Assembly (NCBI RefSeq): GCF_003434055.1
Contig: NZ_QVEX01000009.1
Span: 109,933 to 173,932 of the forward strand
Reading direction: 5' to 3'
DNA length: 64,000 nucleotides
Origin: Enterocloster aldenensis
GTDB taxonomy: Bacteria; Bacillota; Clostridia; Lachnospirales; Lachnospiraceae
The translations under genes were made by a program, and so were the position numbers. Under the pieces are notes generated by a model. It saw nothing but the letters and a program-made list of their open reading frames with translations. It was not told the origin of the DNA and ran no database searches. Shown here piece by piece: positions 1 to 8,062 of the stretch (position 1 is its first letter; every line of letters begins with the position of its first letter).

Positions 1-110
1 AAAAGCACCCCGCCTGTTACGGTTCCGAAAAACAATGTGATGAGCACCAGCGCAATTATCATTCCATACTGCCTTAAATTGATGGCAGGAATCTTTTTAT
101 TATTTTTCAT
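1..110 (-). CDS. Sugar ABC transporter permease, N-terminal part (MmsB/XylH-like)
   Basis: Only the first 36 or so codons are inside the window; the gene continues past the left edge. The start ATG is at 110, three bases after the stop of the ATPase gene. The visible protein starts with a short basic segment (MKNNKKIPAIN) and enters a first hydrophobic helix (IIALVLITLFFGTVTGG), as permeases of the ribose/xylose ABC class do. Because the ATPase just upstream is of the MmsA/GguA type, the permease is probably the MmsB/GguB partner that forms the membrane channel. Identity rests mainly on position; the rest of the gene is unseen. Confidence 0.7.
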   Translation of the reverse strand, partial: MKNNKKIPAINLRQYGMIIALVLITLFFGTVTGGVL

Positions 111-113
111 GAC

Positions 114-1652
114 TTAACCCACCTTACTATTCTGCATGATTGCATTCATTATATTTACCTGCGCAATCTCGTTTCCTTCCAGTTCACCTACCACATAGCC
201 TTCATTCATGATGTATGTGCGGTCACACATCCCAAGTATCTCCGGCATGTCCGATGAAATCAATATGACCGACTTACCCTGGGCCACCATCTCATTGATT
301 ACCTGGTATATCTCATATTTTGCCCCCACGTCTATGCCCCGGGTGGGTTCATCCAGGATCAGCACATCCGAACCCGCCAGCACCCATTTGCTGAATATGA
401 CCTTCTGCTGGTTCCCGCCTGACAGCTTGGATACATCCTGTTCCACGTTATAACACCTGATACTCAGTTTTTCCCTGTATTCATTTGCAGCCACCACCTC
501 TTTGTTGCTGTTAATGGTGCCTCTTTCCACAAAGTTTCCCAGGCTGGGCAGGGTGATGTTATTGGTAATGGACTGTCCCTGTATCATCCCGTATGCATGG
601 CGGTCTTCTGATACGTAGGCAATCCCGTTTCGGATGGCCTCCGGCACATTGCGGACCTGTATGGGGTTTCCGTTCATCCGCAGCTCACCGGATATATCCG
701 TCCCGTAGCTCCTGCCGAAAATGCTCATGGCCAGTTCCGTCCTGCCTGCGCCCATCAGGCCTGCAATCCCAAGGACTTCCCCTTTCCTCACATACATGCT
801 GATGTCGTGGAGTATCTGCTTTCCTGCGATTACCGGGTCATATACGTTCCAGTTCCTGATTTCCAGGCTTACGCCGCCAATGGCGCTTTCCCTGGCCGGA
901 AACCGGTTGGTCAGCTCCCTGCCCACCATGCCCTTGATGATGCGGGCTTCGGTTATCTCATCCACTCCTTTGTATAAAGTCTCTATGGTTTCCCCGTCCC
1001 GGATAATGGTAATTGCATCGCAGACCTTTGTGACCTCCCTGAGCTTGTGGGAAATCAGGATGGATGTAATGCCCTGTTCCTTAAATTCCTGTATCAGGTT
1101 CAGCAGGGTGTCGCTTTCCTCGTCATTGAGCGCAGCCGTAGGTTCATCCAGGATAAGAAGCTTCACATTCTTTGATATGGCCTTGCAGATCTCCACCAGC
1201 TGCTGTTTGCCCACTCCGATGTTCTGTATCAGGGTATCCGGGCTTTCGTGAAGCCCCACAATGCCCATGAAACGTGCTGCCTCCCGCCTGGTCCGGTTCC
1301 AGTCAATGGACACGCCCCTTTTTATTTCATTTCCAAGATATATGTTCTCCGCAATGGAAAGGGACGGTATGAGGGCAAGGTGCTGATGGATGATTACAAT
1401 CCCTTCTTTTTCACTGTCTCCAATGGAGCGGAACCTGCATTCCCTGTCATTGTAGTAAAAGTTCCCCTCATAGGTCCCCTGCGGATATACGCCGCTGATG
1501 ATATTCATCAGGGTTGATTTGCCAGCCCCATTTTCACCGCACAATACGTGGATCTCCCCGCGCCTTACATTCAGTGAGACATTCTCAAGCGCCGTGACAT
1601 TGCCGAACCGCTTAACCACCTTGTCAATCCTGAGTATGTAATCCTCTGGCAT
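114..1652 (-). CDS. mmsA: Multiple-monosaccharide ABC transporter ATP-binding protein (MmsA/GguA type)
   Basis: A double ATPase of about 512 residues energising sugar import on the cytoplasmic face. The N-terminal half has an intact Walker A (GENGAGKST) and Walker B with LDEPTAALN; the signature region reads VGKQQ. The C-terminal half has the altered Walker A of this family (GLMGAGRTE, Arg for Lys) with LSGGNQQK and LDEPTRGID. The wording around the first Walker B resembles MmsA/GguA more than RbsA (inference). The start is the ATG at 1652, preceded by AAAGGAGG; an in-frame TTG at 1670 lies in that ribosome site and is rejected. It follows YjbQ and precedes the permease in the same operon. 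Confidence 0.88.
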   Translation of the reverse strand: MPEDYILRIDKVVKRFGNVTALENVSLNVRRGEIHVLCGENGAGKSTLMNIISGVYPQGTYEGNFYYNDRECRFRSIGDSEKEGIVIIHQHLALIPSLSIAENIYLGNEIKRGVSIDWNRTRREAARFMGIVGLHESPDTLIQNIGVGKQQLVEICKAISKNVKLLILDEPTAALNDEESDTLLNLIQEFKEQGITSILISHKLREVTKVCDAITIIRDGETIETLYKGVDEITEARIIKGMVGRELTNRFPARESAIGGVSLEIRNWNVYDPVIAGKQILHDISMYVRKGEVLGIAGLMGAGRTELAMSIFGRSYGTDISGELRMNGNPIQVRNVPEAIRNGIAYVSEDRHAYGMIQGQSITNNITLPSLGNFVERGTINSNKEVVAANEYREKLSIRCYNVEQDVSKLSGGNQQKVIFSKWVLAGSDVLILDEPTRGIDVGAKYEIYQVINEMVAQGKSVILISSDMPEILGMCDRTYIMNEGYVVGELEGNEIAQVNIMNAIMQNSKVG

Positions 1653-1670
1653 CCAGGTGCCTCCTTTCAA

Positions 1671-2102
1671 TCATGATTCACCCATTATTTCTACGTAGAC
1701 CGTCCTGCTCTGGGCGCCGTCAAATTCACAGAAAAAGATTTCCTGGGCGTCCCCCCGGACCATTTTACCGTCCCATACCGGGAAAACCGCATGGTTTCCC
1801 GTAAGCATGGCCCTTAGGTGGCCTGTGGGGTTTCCGGCCGTTGTGCCGTAGGAATGAAGCATCCTGCTGTGGGCATAATGCCCATATTCCGGAACCAGCC
1901 TCCACAGCATATCCTTCATGTCGCTCTGCAGGCATTCCAGGGCCTCGTTGGCAGTGATGCCTGTTGTTGTATGGGCTGTCATCACAAGGGCCATCCCCTC
2001 CCTGATCCCGGACTGTTCCACCAGTTCCTCCACCCGGTCCGTTATATTGATGAAATCATTGTATTTTGTTGTATGGATCACGAATTTCTCTAACCTAACC
2101 AT
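1671..2102 (-). CDS. YjbQ/UPF0047 family protein
   Basis: A 143-residue protein that matches YjbQ along its full length: AHTTTGITANE near residue 44, GNPTGHLRAMLTG near residue 90, and a C-terminal GDAQEIFFCEFDG block. YjbQ-family proteins are small trimeric proteins; some have weak thiamine-phosphate synthase activity, and their real role is unsettled. The ATG at 2102 lies inside the end of the amidohydrolase gene (13-base overlap), so the two are translationally coupled. Its place between a sugar kinase/amidohydrolase pair and a sugar ABC ATPase suggests a role in the same catabolic route, which is inference. Confidence 0.85.
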   Translation of the reverse strand: MVRLEKFVIHTTKYNDFINITDRVEELVEQSGIREGMALVMTAHTTTGITANEALECLQSDMKDMLWRLVPEYGHYAHSRMLHSYGTTAGNPTGHLRAMLTGNHAVFPVWDGKMVRGDAQEIFFCEFDGAQSRTVYVEIMGES

Positions 2103-2953
2103 GCCTGTTCCCTCTCTCCCAGGAATACCAACGCGTTGTCCTCTGTTATGAGTCCCACGGTTTCATCCCGCAAACCAAGTCTTTTTAAAGCTGCCAGCAT
2201 CCTCATCTCCTCAAACCTGGGCATATTGGAACCGAACATCACCTTGTGGCGCAGGCTGCGGTCCAGCCACCCGTATCCCAGCTCCTGCTGAAACAGATAT
2301 CCGTAAAATTCATAAGCGCTGTCAAAGTACAGGGCCGACGTATCCGCATACACATTGGGATACTTGAGGATCATCATGGCTGTTTCCTTCACCCATGGGA
2401 ATCCCATATGGGCCAGGCAGAAACGCAGTTTTGGGAAATCCAGCGCAACCTCCTCAAAGTTCAGGGGATGGGAGTACTTTGCCAGTGTTCCCGGCTGCCA
2501 TGTGAACCCTGCGTGGAACAGAATCGGCTTGTTATATTTCACACATGTTTCGTAAAGGCCGTACATCTTTTTGTCATTGGGATAAAAGCCCTGTTTGGAG
2601 GGGTGAAGCTTCAGCCCCGACAGGTTCAGTTCCCTGAACGCATATTCCAGTTTTTCCCCCGCATCCTCCTGATTGGGGTCCACGGAGGCAAACCCATAAA
2701 ACATCCCCTCCCCCAGTTCCACCAGGTCCTTCATTTCCTCATTGGAAATCCGGTCGCCGGACACCGTGGAGTAATCATGGGGAAGAAGGAAGCACCTGTC
2801 AACTCCGGATGACCTCATCCGTTCCTTGATCCGCTTTACCTCAGCAACCCCGGTCTTATAATATGCCATATCGTTTCTGCGCCTTTGGGCCAATTCCTCA
2901 TTCCCGCAGACCTCTTTTATGAATGCAGGATGATAGTGTGCATCGATTACCAT
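2090..2953 (-). CDS. Amidohydrolase-superfamily (Amidohydro_2) TIM-barrel protein
   Basis: A 287-residue protein with the layout of Amidohydro_2 hydrolases and decarboxylases: DAHYHP at the N-terminus (HxH after strand 1), GLKLHP and FHAG in mid-protein, AHMG after strand 6, and a strand-8 block FGSNMP. Family members bind one divalent metal and act on C-N, C-O or C-C bonds of cyclic acids or lactones, for example as sugar-lactonases. Here the strand-8 residue, normally Asp (GSDWP or GTDYP), is Asn, which could weaken metal catalysis or mark another chemistry. The gene lies between the PfkB kinase and YjbQ. The substrate is unknown. Confidence 0.8.
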   Translation of the reverse strand: MVIDAHYHPAFIKEVCGNEELAQRRRNDMAYYKTGVAEVKRIKERMRSSGVDRCFLLPHDYSTVSGDRISNEEMKDLVELGEGMFYGFASVDPNQEDAGEKLEYAFRELNLSGLKLHPSKQGFYPNDKKMYGLYETCVKYNKPILFHAGFTWQPGTLAKYSHPLNFEEVALDFPKLRFCLAHMGFPWVKETAMMILKYPNVYADTSALYFDSAYEFYGYLFQQELGYGWLDRSLRHKVMFGSNMPRFEEMRMLAALKRLGLRDETVGLITEDNALVFLGEREQAWLG

Positions 2954-2963
2954 ATTGTCCTCC

Positions 2964-3908
2964 TTATTTAGCTGCTTTGTGATTCCGTATGAATCCGTCC
3001 ACTTCTTCCCTGTATAAGGCGCCTTCCATGGGGCCTACATACATGGCCTGGAGGGCGCCGGCCGCATTGGCTAACGTACCCGCGTCCCGGATGCATTGTC
3101 CTTCCACAAGCCCTGTAATGAACCCTGCGCAGAATGAATCACCGCATCCGGTGGGGTCCTTCTCCTCTATGTGGAATGCAGGGATATGGCATACTCCTTC
3201 TGCTGTATAGACGTCACAGCCCGCGCAGCCCTTTTTCAGCACCACCGTCTTCCCCTGGGCAGCCAGGCCCCTGCATGCCTCCTCATCCGTATCCGTGCCC
3301 ATCATCCTCCCCGCCTCCCCTTCACTGGGCAGGATAAGGTCGGCCCTGGTTATGAACGGCTTCATGATATCCATGATACCTGGTTGGTCATCCACGAAAT
3401 TCGGGTCAAGACATACCCTGCTGTCAGCCGGTATGGCCTCCAGCAGCCTGAGCATTGCCTTTCTCCTGCCCACGTCGGATGCGATGCAAAGCACCTCCCC
3501 GCTGAAGTGTATCCACCTTGCTTCTTTCACGGCTTCCGCACAGATATCGCTTTCATTAAAATCGGAAAACGCAGTGTGCTCCATCACATTCAGGTATTCC
3601 CGTTTCCCATCCTTATCATATCTTACAAAAACAATTGCCGTGGATGCCCCATCCACCTTCCTTACATGTGACAGGTCAATCCCATCCCGCTCCAGCCGGT
3701 TTAACACCACGTCTGAAAATGCGTCTGTGCCCGCGGTTCCCAAAAAGCAGCACTTTAACCCCAGCCTGGACGCAACATCTAAAACAATACATGTATCCCC
3801 GCTTGGATAAGGGCCGGTAAAATCAGCTGGTTCTTCAAAGGAAACCCCTCTTTCCTTCCGCATGATTTCAACAATAGGAAAACCGACTGTTAACAAATCA
3901 TACTTCAT
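2964..3908 (-). CDS. PfkB-family carbohydrate kinase
   Basis: A ribokinase-fold kinase of about 314 residues. The C-terminal signature DPTGCGDSFCAGF contains the anion hole and catalytic Asp, and an N-terminal substrate block (YPSGDTCIVLDVASRLG) is present. It should phosphorylate a sugar or nucleoside with ATP in the cytoplasm; the substrate cannot be read from the sequence. I place the start at ATG 3908, preceded by GGAGGTGA, rather than at the in-frame ATG 33 bases upstream, which lacks a ribosome site. It is the first gene of the operon ending in the ABC transporter, transcribed from the promoter at 3947-3975. Confidence 0.87.
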   Translation of the reverse strand: MKYDLLTVGFPIVEIMRKERGVSFEEPADFTGPYPSGDTCIVLDVASRLGLKCCFLGTAGTDAFSDVVLNRLERDGIDLSHVRKVDGASTAIVFVRYDKDGKREYLNVMEHTAFSDFNESDICAEAVKEARWIHFSGEVLCIASDVGRRKAMLRLLEAIPADSRVCLDPNFVDDQPGIMDIMKPFITRADLILPSEGEAGRMMGTDTDEEACRGLAAQGKTVVLKKGCAGCDVYTAEGVCHIPAFHIEEKDPTGCGDSFCAGFITGLVEGQCIRDAGTLANAAGALQAMYVGPMEGALYREEVDGFIRNHKAAK

Positions 3909-3946
3909 TGCTTCACCTCCAACACCATTTATTGTCCTCATATGTC

Positions 3947-3975
3947 ATAATACATTCTAATACACTATTTGTCAA
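3947..3975 (-). promoter_or_regulatory. Promoter of the PfkB-MmsAB operon with embedded operator
   Basis: Reading leftward, TTGACA (3970-3975), a 17-base spacer and TATTAT (3947-3952) form a near-consensus vegetative promoter. The 17-mer TGTATTAGAATGTATTA (3948-3964 on the minus strand) covers the spacer and -10 box. It contains GTATTA twice, ten bases apart, and recurs with one mismatch in the promoter of the divergent GntR gene. Binding there would exclude RNA polymerase, so repression by that GntR protein is the simplest reading. Confidence 0.75.
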
Positions 3976-4038
3976 TATATATTATAAAATTAGAATATAT
4001 TTTTATTTTATAGCACTTTTAACTATATTATTTTATAT

Positions 4039-4050
4039 TGTATTAATACA
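4039..4050. promoter_or_regulatory. TGTATTAATACA palindrome, third candidate GntR site
   Basis: A perfect 12-base palindrome, TGTATTAATACA, lies midway between the two divergent promoters. It is built from the same TGTATTA half-sequence as the two promoter-embedded operators, so it may be an auxiliary site for the GntR protein. The region is very AT-rich, so chance is possible. Confidence 0.5.
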
Positions 4051-4098
4051 TATCTATGTGCAACAAGGGAGGGGGAGCCTTGTTTGCACCGTATCATC

Positions 4099-4136
4099 TT
4101 GCCAAAAGCTGATTTATGTTGTATTATAATGTATTA
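4099..4136 (+). promoter_or_regulatory. Promoter and operator of the GntR/UTRA regulator gene
   Basis: TTGCCA (4099-4104), a 17-base spacer and TATTAT (4122-4127) form a rightward promoter. The motif TGTATTATAATGTATTA at 4120-4136 covers the -10 box and matches 16 of 17 bases of the inverted copy at 3948-3964. This placement suggests autoregulation together with repression of the divergent sugar operon. Confidence 0.72.
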
Positions 4137-4185
4137 AGAAAGGATTTTTGCCAAAGACTATTTTGGTATGATTAAGGTGAAGCAT

Positions 4186-4911
4186 ATGTTTAATTTCGAT
4201 TCAAACAGCATTGACCCCACCAGCATGATTCCTCTGTATAAGCAGGTCGCCAATGTGATAACCGAAGAGATTGACATGGGAAACATAGCCGCCGGGGAAA
4301 AACTCCCCTCCGAACTCCTGCTCATGAAGGTTTTCAATGTCAGCAGGGTGACCATCAGAGGGGCAATCCTGGAATTGGTGTCGGACGGGCTTTTAATCCG
4401 CAGTCAGGGAAAGGGAACCTTTGTGGCCCCAAAGAAAAAGCTTCAGTCTGCTAACGATACAACAGGACTTACCGAGTCCTGCAGGCGCCTGGGCAAAGAA
4501 CTGCACTCCCAGGTGTTATCAGCTGGTTATTCCTATGCGACAAAAGCCGAATGTGATTTTCTGAAAATTGATGAAAGTGAACAGATTATAGAAGTGGTAC
4601 GGTTAAGGTTTATTGACAGACGCCCCACCGTGATTGAGACATCCCACTTTTTAAAGAAATATGATTTCCTTCTCCATGAGAATCTGGAAGGTTCCATCTT
4701 TGAATGCTTCAACAAACACGGAATATCCGTACATACCAGCCAGCGGACCCTGGAGATATCCACTGCCACTGCCTATGAGGCGGAGCTGCTTGAGACAAAG
4801 CGCAATTCCTCCCTCCTGCTGTTCAGGGATTTCCAGTCAGGCGGGTTTGATACCCCGCTGTTCGTTGCAAAACAGCTGTACAATACGCAGGATATGGTTT
4901 TTTATTTATAA
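4186..4911 (+). CDS. GntR-family regulator, HutC subfamily (UTRA effector domain)
   Basis: About 241 residues. An N-terminal winged helix begins at PLYKQVANVITEEI, with the recognition segment FNVSRVTIRGAILELV, followed by the wing GKGTFV. A UTRA-like effector domain fills the C-terminal two thirds. HutC-type regulators are usually repressors released by a phosphorylated sugar or catabolic intermediate. The start is the ATG at 4186, preceded by AAGGTG; the earlier in-frame ATG at 4168 has no ribosome site. The gene is divergent from the PfkB/MmsAB operon, with matching operators at both promoters, so it very likely regulates that operon and itself. Confidence 0.88.
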   Translation: MFNFDSNSIDPTSMIPLYKQVANVITEEIDMGNIAAGEKLPSELLLMKVFNVSRVTIRGAILELVSDGLLIRSQGKGTFVAPKKKLQSANDTTGLTESCRRLGKELHSQVLSAGYSYATKAECDFLKIDESEQIIEVVRLRFIDRRPTVIETSHFLKKYDFLLHENLEGSIFECFNKHGISVHTSQRTLEISTATAYEAELLETKRNSSLLLFRDFQSGGFDTPLFVAKQLYNTQDMVFYL

Positions 4912-4946
4912 GGCGGATGAGACGGTTTCCTATGAGGGTAAAATAA

Positions 4947-4997
4947 AACGGCTGCTGCCAGGACAGGTAATACACACCTGTGCTGACAGCAGCCGTT
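4947..4997. terminator. Bidirectional terminator between GntR and the GATase-like gene
   Basis: A long dyad: AACGGCTGCTG and AGGACAGGT on the left pair with ACCTGTGCT and CAGCAGCCGTT on the right across a seven-base loop. It lies between two convergent genes, with A-rich sequence on one side and T-rich on the other, so it can end both the GntR transcript and the LacI-headed operon. Confidence 0.8.
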
Positions 4998-5022
4998 GTT
5001 CTTATCATGATCTTTGTCCTTA

Positions 5023-5778
5023 TTAAAAGCTTCTTTTTGTCACCCAGTTCAGAACCCGCTCCCAAAGCATACGGTTGCAGTCCGACCCGCAGAAATCAGC
5101 AGGCATCCAATGTGGAGCGCAATCACTGGCCCATGCAAAGCTCCTGCCTTCCCCATATGTACCCAATGCAAGGATTGGGTCGCCCTTCCAGGATATCACA
5201 ACATCCGCATCCGCCTTGGCAGCCAGCTTATTATATCCCAAAAGCGGCGGCCATTTTTCCGGCATCCCTGCCAGCAGCGGATGGCTCTGGGGGTCGATTT
5301 CCAGGACCAGTCCTTCCGGATGTTCCTCCCGGTCGTCCCCTTCCATCATGGTAACAGGCAGCAGTTCCTCAATAACCGTGTTATGCCACTTGCCCTTTCC
5401 CTCAATCCCCATAAAGGTCATATATCCCCCCATCATACCAAAGGCCCCGCCTTCCTCAACATATCGGGCTATGGCCTGAAGGCGGTTGGGAGTGGGTATG
5501 CTGCGGAAAAAAGTATCGGGATGCAGCAGGAATGTATTGGCCCCCACGTCGCTGACAATCACCACATCGTACTGTTTCAGTTCCTCTGCCGTGGATGGGA
5601 ATTCCTGTAATACCAGGTGGGCAGGGATATGGGTAATCTCAGCATAATCCTTCATGACCTCCCTTACCCTGCCGATTTCTGTCTCATACCCGCCTATTGT
5701 AAACTGGTCAAATCCTTTTGTTTCTATGGTTGTGAAAAACCATGATTCCCCTGCAAACAAAACCTTTATTTTATCCAT
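5023..5778 (-). CDS. GATase1-like / ThuA-like protein
   Basis: A 251-residue protein resembling the GATase1_like group (class-I glutamine-amidotransferase fold without transferase function). Visible blocks are KVLFAGESWFF at the N-terminus, YDVVIVSDVGANTFLLHP near residue 70, YVEEGGAFGMMGGYMTF near residue 107, and a C-terminal GRSFAWASDCAPHW. I see no clear Cys-His-Glu amidotransferase triad. Relatives (ThuA and its allies) occur in carbohydrate-utilisation operons with unclear chemistry. It is the last gene of the LacI-headed operon, 9 bases after the M20 peptidase gene, and ends at a strong terminator. Confidence 0.7.
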   Translation of the reverse strand: MDKIKVLFAGESWFFTTIETKGFDQFTIGGYETEIGRVREVMKDYAEITHIPAHLVLQEFPSTAEELKQYDVVIVSDVGANTFLLHPDTFFRSIPTPNRLQAIARYVEEGGAFGMMGGYMTFMGIEGKGKWHNTVIEELLPVTMMEGDDREEHPEGLVLEIDPQSHPLLAGMPEKWPPLLGYNKLAAKADADVVISWKGDPILALGTYGEGRSFAWASDCAPHWMPADFCGSDCNRMLWERVLNWVTKRSF

Positions 5779-5787
5779 TACAGCCTC

Positions 5788-7062
5788 CTAGCATGTCCAT
5801 TTCATTATCATCTTTGCATATGTTTCAATTGCCATTAAAAATTGGTCCTTGGGCAGGAATTCATTTACCTTGTGGGCAAAATGGCAGCTGCCGGGTCCAT
5901 ATACCACCGTGGGTATCTTAAGGATATTGGTCAGATGGCGTGCGTCACATCCGGCTGTCATGCCTGAAATCACACGTTTCCCGGTAACCTCCCCTGATAT
6001 GTCCGCCAGCGTCTGTACCAGGGGATGTCCGGTGTCTGTCTCAAATGGGGAACAGTCCTGATACCACTGCAGTTTCACCGGATGCTCCTTAAGCCAGCCG
6101 TCCCCCTGGCACATAAGGCCGATATGCTGTTCCACTTCCCGGGCCACCTCGTCCTTGTCCACGGTATGGCGGACGCCAAATGCGTCTGTCTCTGAAGGAA
6201 AATATTCCACATCAAACTTCAGCCTGCAGCTTTCAGCCACCGTGGAGGCAGCAACCCCTCCTTCTATGCAGCCAATATTGATTGTGGGCGGAGCCAGAAG
6301 GGGATGGCGTTTGGTCGTCATCCATTTTGTCTCCAGCTCCCGGAGTGAGTCAATTACCTTTGTCATCTTATCAATGGCATTGACCCCAAACCCTTTCAGG
6401 CTGGCATGGATGGGAATGCCTTCCACGTCCGCCTGTACCAGCCATGCGCCGCGGTTTGCCGCAAACACCTCCAGGTTCGACCCTTCTGCAATGATTGCCC
6501 CGTCAGCCCGGTATCCCCTGTCAGCACAGGCCAGGGTCCCGTTTCCTCCGCCTTCCTCGTCCACCACACTCTGGACAAGGATGTCGCCCCTGGGCTTTAT
6601 CCCCATGGAGAGCACCAGTTCCAATGCCAGCACAAGGGCGCTTAGACCGCCTTTCATATCATCGGTTCCCAGCCCGTACAGGCGTCCGTCCCGTTCCGTC
6701 ATCTTCCAGGGGTCTGTCTCCCAACGGTCCAGGTCCCCGGATGGCATGGTATCCATATGACCATTAAGGATCAGGGACTTCCCTCCCCCGGTTCCCCTGT
6801 ATGTCCCCACCACAACCGGCCTTCCCGCATAGCTGTGGCCCTGATTATAGCCCGGATATGCCTTCATCCGTTCATTGTCCGGTTCAAATATATCTACCTC
6901 GCAGCCAAGGCGTTCCAGGAACCCGGCCATATACATCTGCGCAGCGCCCTCCTGCCCATCCTCGCCATGACGTATGACAGAAGTATCAAAGCCCACCAGC
7001 TTACTCAGAAAGTCCAGATAATAGTCCTGCTTCCCATATATCATCTTCTTTAGGTCATCCAT
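5788..7062 (-). CDS. M20-family metallopeptidase / deacylase (ArgE/DapE/CPG2 type)
   Basis: A zinc hydrolase of about 424 residues. Metal-ligand motifs are in order: LNGHMDTMP (His and Asp), GLGTDDMKGG (bridging Asp), VDEEGGGNG (catalytic Glu-Glu), a Cys-Asp-Ala-Arg-His block near residue 375, and a C-terminal CHFAHKVNEFL supplying the last His. The family hydrolyses amide bonds of N-acyl amino acids or dipeptides in the cytoplasm. The start is the ATG at 7062 behind GGGAGG, not the in-frame GTG 18 bases upstream. It sits after a ribose-type ABC transporter and with an M28 peptidase, so the imported compound may carry an amide-linked amino acid (inference). Confidence 0.85.
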   Translation of the reverse strand: MDDLKKMIYGKQDYYLDFLSKLVGFDTSVIRHGEDGQEGAAQMYMAGFLERLGCEVDIFEPDNERMKAYPGYNQGHSYAGRPVVVGTYRGTGGGKSLILNGHMDTMPSGDLDRWETDPWKMTERDGRLYGLGTDDMKGGLSALVLALELVLSMGIKPRGDILVQSVVDEEGGGNGTLACADRGYRADGAIIAEGSNLEVFAANRGAWLVQADVEGIPIHASLKGFGVNAIDKMTKVIDSLRELETKWMTTKRHPLLAPPTINIGCIEGGVAASTVAESCRLKFDVEYFPSETDAFGVRHTVDKDEVAREVEQHIGLMCQGDGWLKEHPVKLQWYQDCSPFETDTGHPLVQTLADISGEVTGKRVISGMTAGCDARHLTNILKIPTVVYGPGSCHFAHKVNEFLPKDQFLMAIETYAKMIMKWTC

Positions 7063-7116
7063 CCGTCTGCCTCCCTGCACATGAACCTGTTTTGGGACCC
7101 AAGCCCGCCATGTGCA

Positions 7117-8061
7117 CTAATTGCTCTTAATCCTGTCCAGGCCAACCGCTATCACGATAATCATACCCTGGACAATCAGCTGCCAGTTTGTGGAGATATT
7201 CATTAAATTCATTCCATTGGTTATGATCCCCATAATCAATGCACCCAAAAACGTTCCCCACAGCCTTCCCTTTCCGCCCGTGGTGCTGGTGCCGCCGATT
7301 ACACAGGCCGCAATGGCATCCAGCTCCAGCCCGTTCCCCGCGCTGGGCTGGCCTGAGAACATCCTGGATGAAAGGATGATTCCCGCAATCCCTGCCGTAA
7401 GCCCGCAGATGATATAAATCAGGATTTTATTCTTTACCACCGGAACACCGGAAAGCCTTGCCGCCTCAATGTTGCCTCCGATGGAATATGCACTACGGCC
7501 GAATTTCGTATATTTAAGCACTGCAAAGCCAATCACATAACAGACAGCCATAATCACAACAGGGACCGGTATAGGGCCTACGTATCCCCGTCCGATTACC
7601 TTGAAGCTGTCAGGGAGCCCGGTGATGGAATAGGAATTGGTAATGACAAGGACAATGCCCCTGGCAACGTTCAGCATGCCCATGGTCACGATAAAAGACG
7701 GGATTTTTGCAAACACATGGATTGACCCGTTGATTGCCCCGCAAAGGGCCGCCGTACATAATGCCAGAAGGATGGAAACCGTCATCCCAAAGCCATCCCT
7801 CAGGCACATGGTAACAATAATCCCGGACAGGGCGCAGATAGACCCCACACTCAGGTCTATCTCTCCTGAAATCAGTACAAACGACATACCAATCCCGATA
7901 ATTGCCACGATTGTCACCTGCCGGATGACATTGATGATATTATCCGGGGTCAGGAACACGGGCCGGATAACGGATAATATGACAATCAGCAAAGCAAGTA
8001 TCATAAAAATCCCCATATCGTTCCAGCTTACATTGATTTTGCTGCTTCTTACCTTCTCCAT
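7117..8061 (-). CDS. Ribose-type ABC transporter permease (RbsC-like)
   Basis: A 314-residue membrane protein with about eight to ten hydrophobic segments. It carries the RbsC-class hallmarks GEIDLSVGS (near residue 66), a TMGMLNVARG segment, and AACVIGGTSTTGGKGRLWGTFLGA near residue 250. It forms the channel of a monosaccharide importer with the RbsA-like ATPase whose gene ends one base upstream. The ATG at 8061 is in an AGGAGGCAG ribosome-site context. Substrate specificity cannot be read from the permease. Confidence 0.88.
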   Translation of the reverse strand: MEKVRSSKINVSWNDMGIFMILALLIVILSVIRPVFLTPDNIINVIRQVTIVAIIGIGMSFVLISGEIDLSVGSICALSGIIVTMCLRDGFGMTVSILLALCTAALCGAINGSIHVFAKIPSFIVTMGMLNVARGIVLVITNSYSITGLPDSFKVIGRGYVGPIPVPVVIMAVCYVIGFAVLKYTKFGRSAYSIGGNIEAARLSGVPVVKNKILIYIICGLTAGIAGIILSSRMFSGQPSAGNGLELDAIAACVIGGTSTTGGKGRLWGTFLGALIMGIITNGMNLMNISTNWQLIVQGMIIVIAVGLDRIKSN

Positions 8062-8062
8062 C

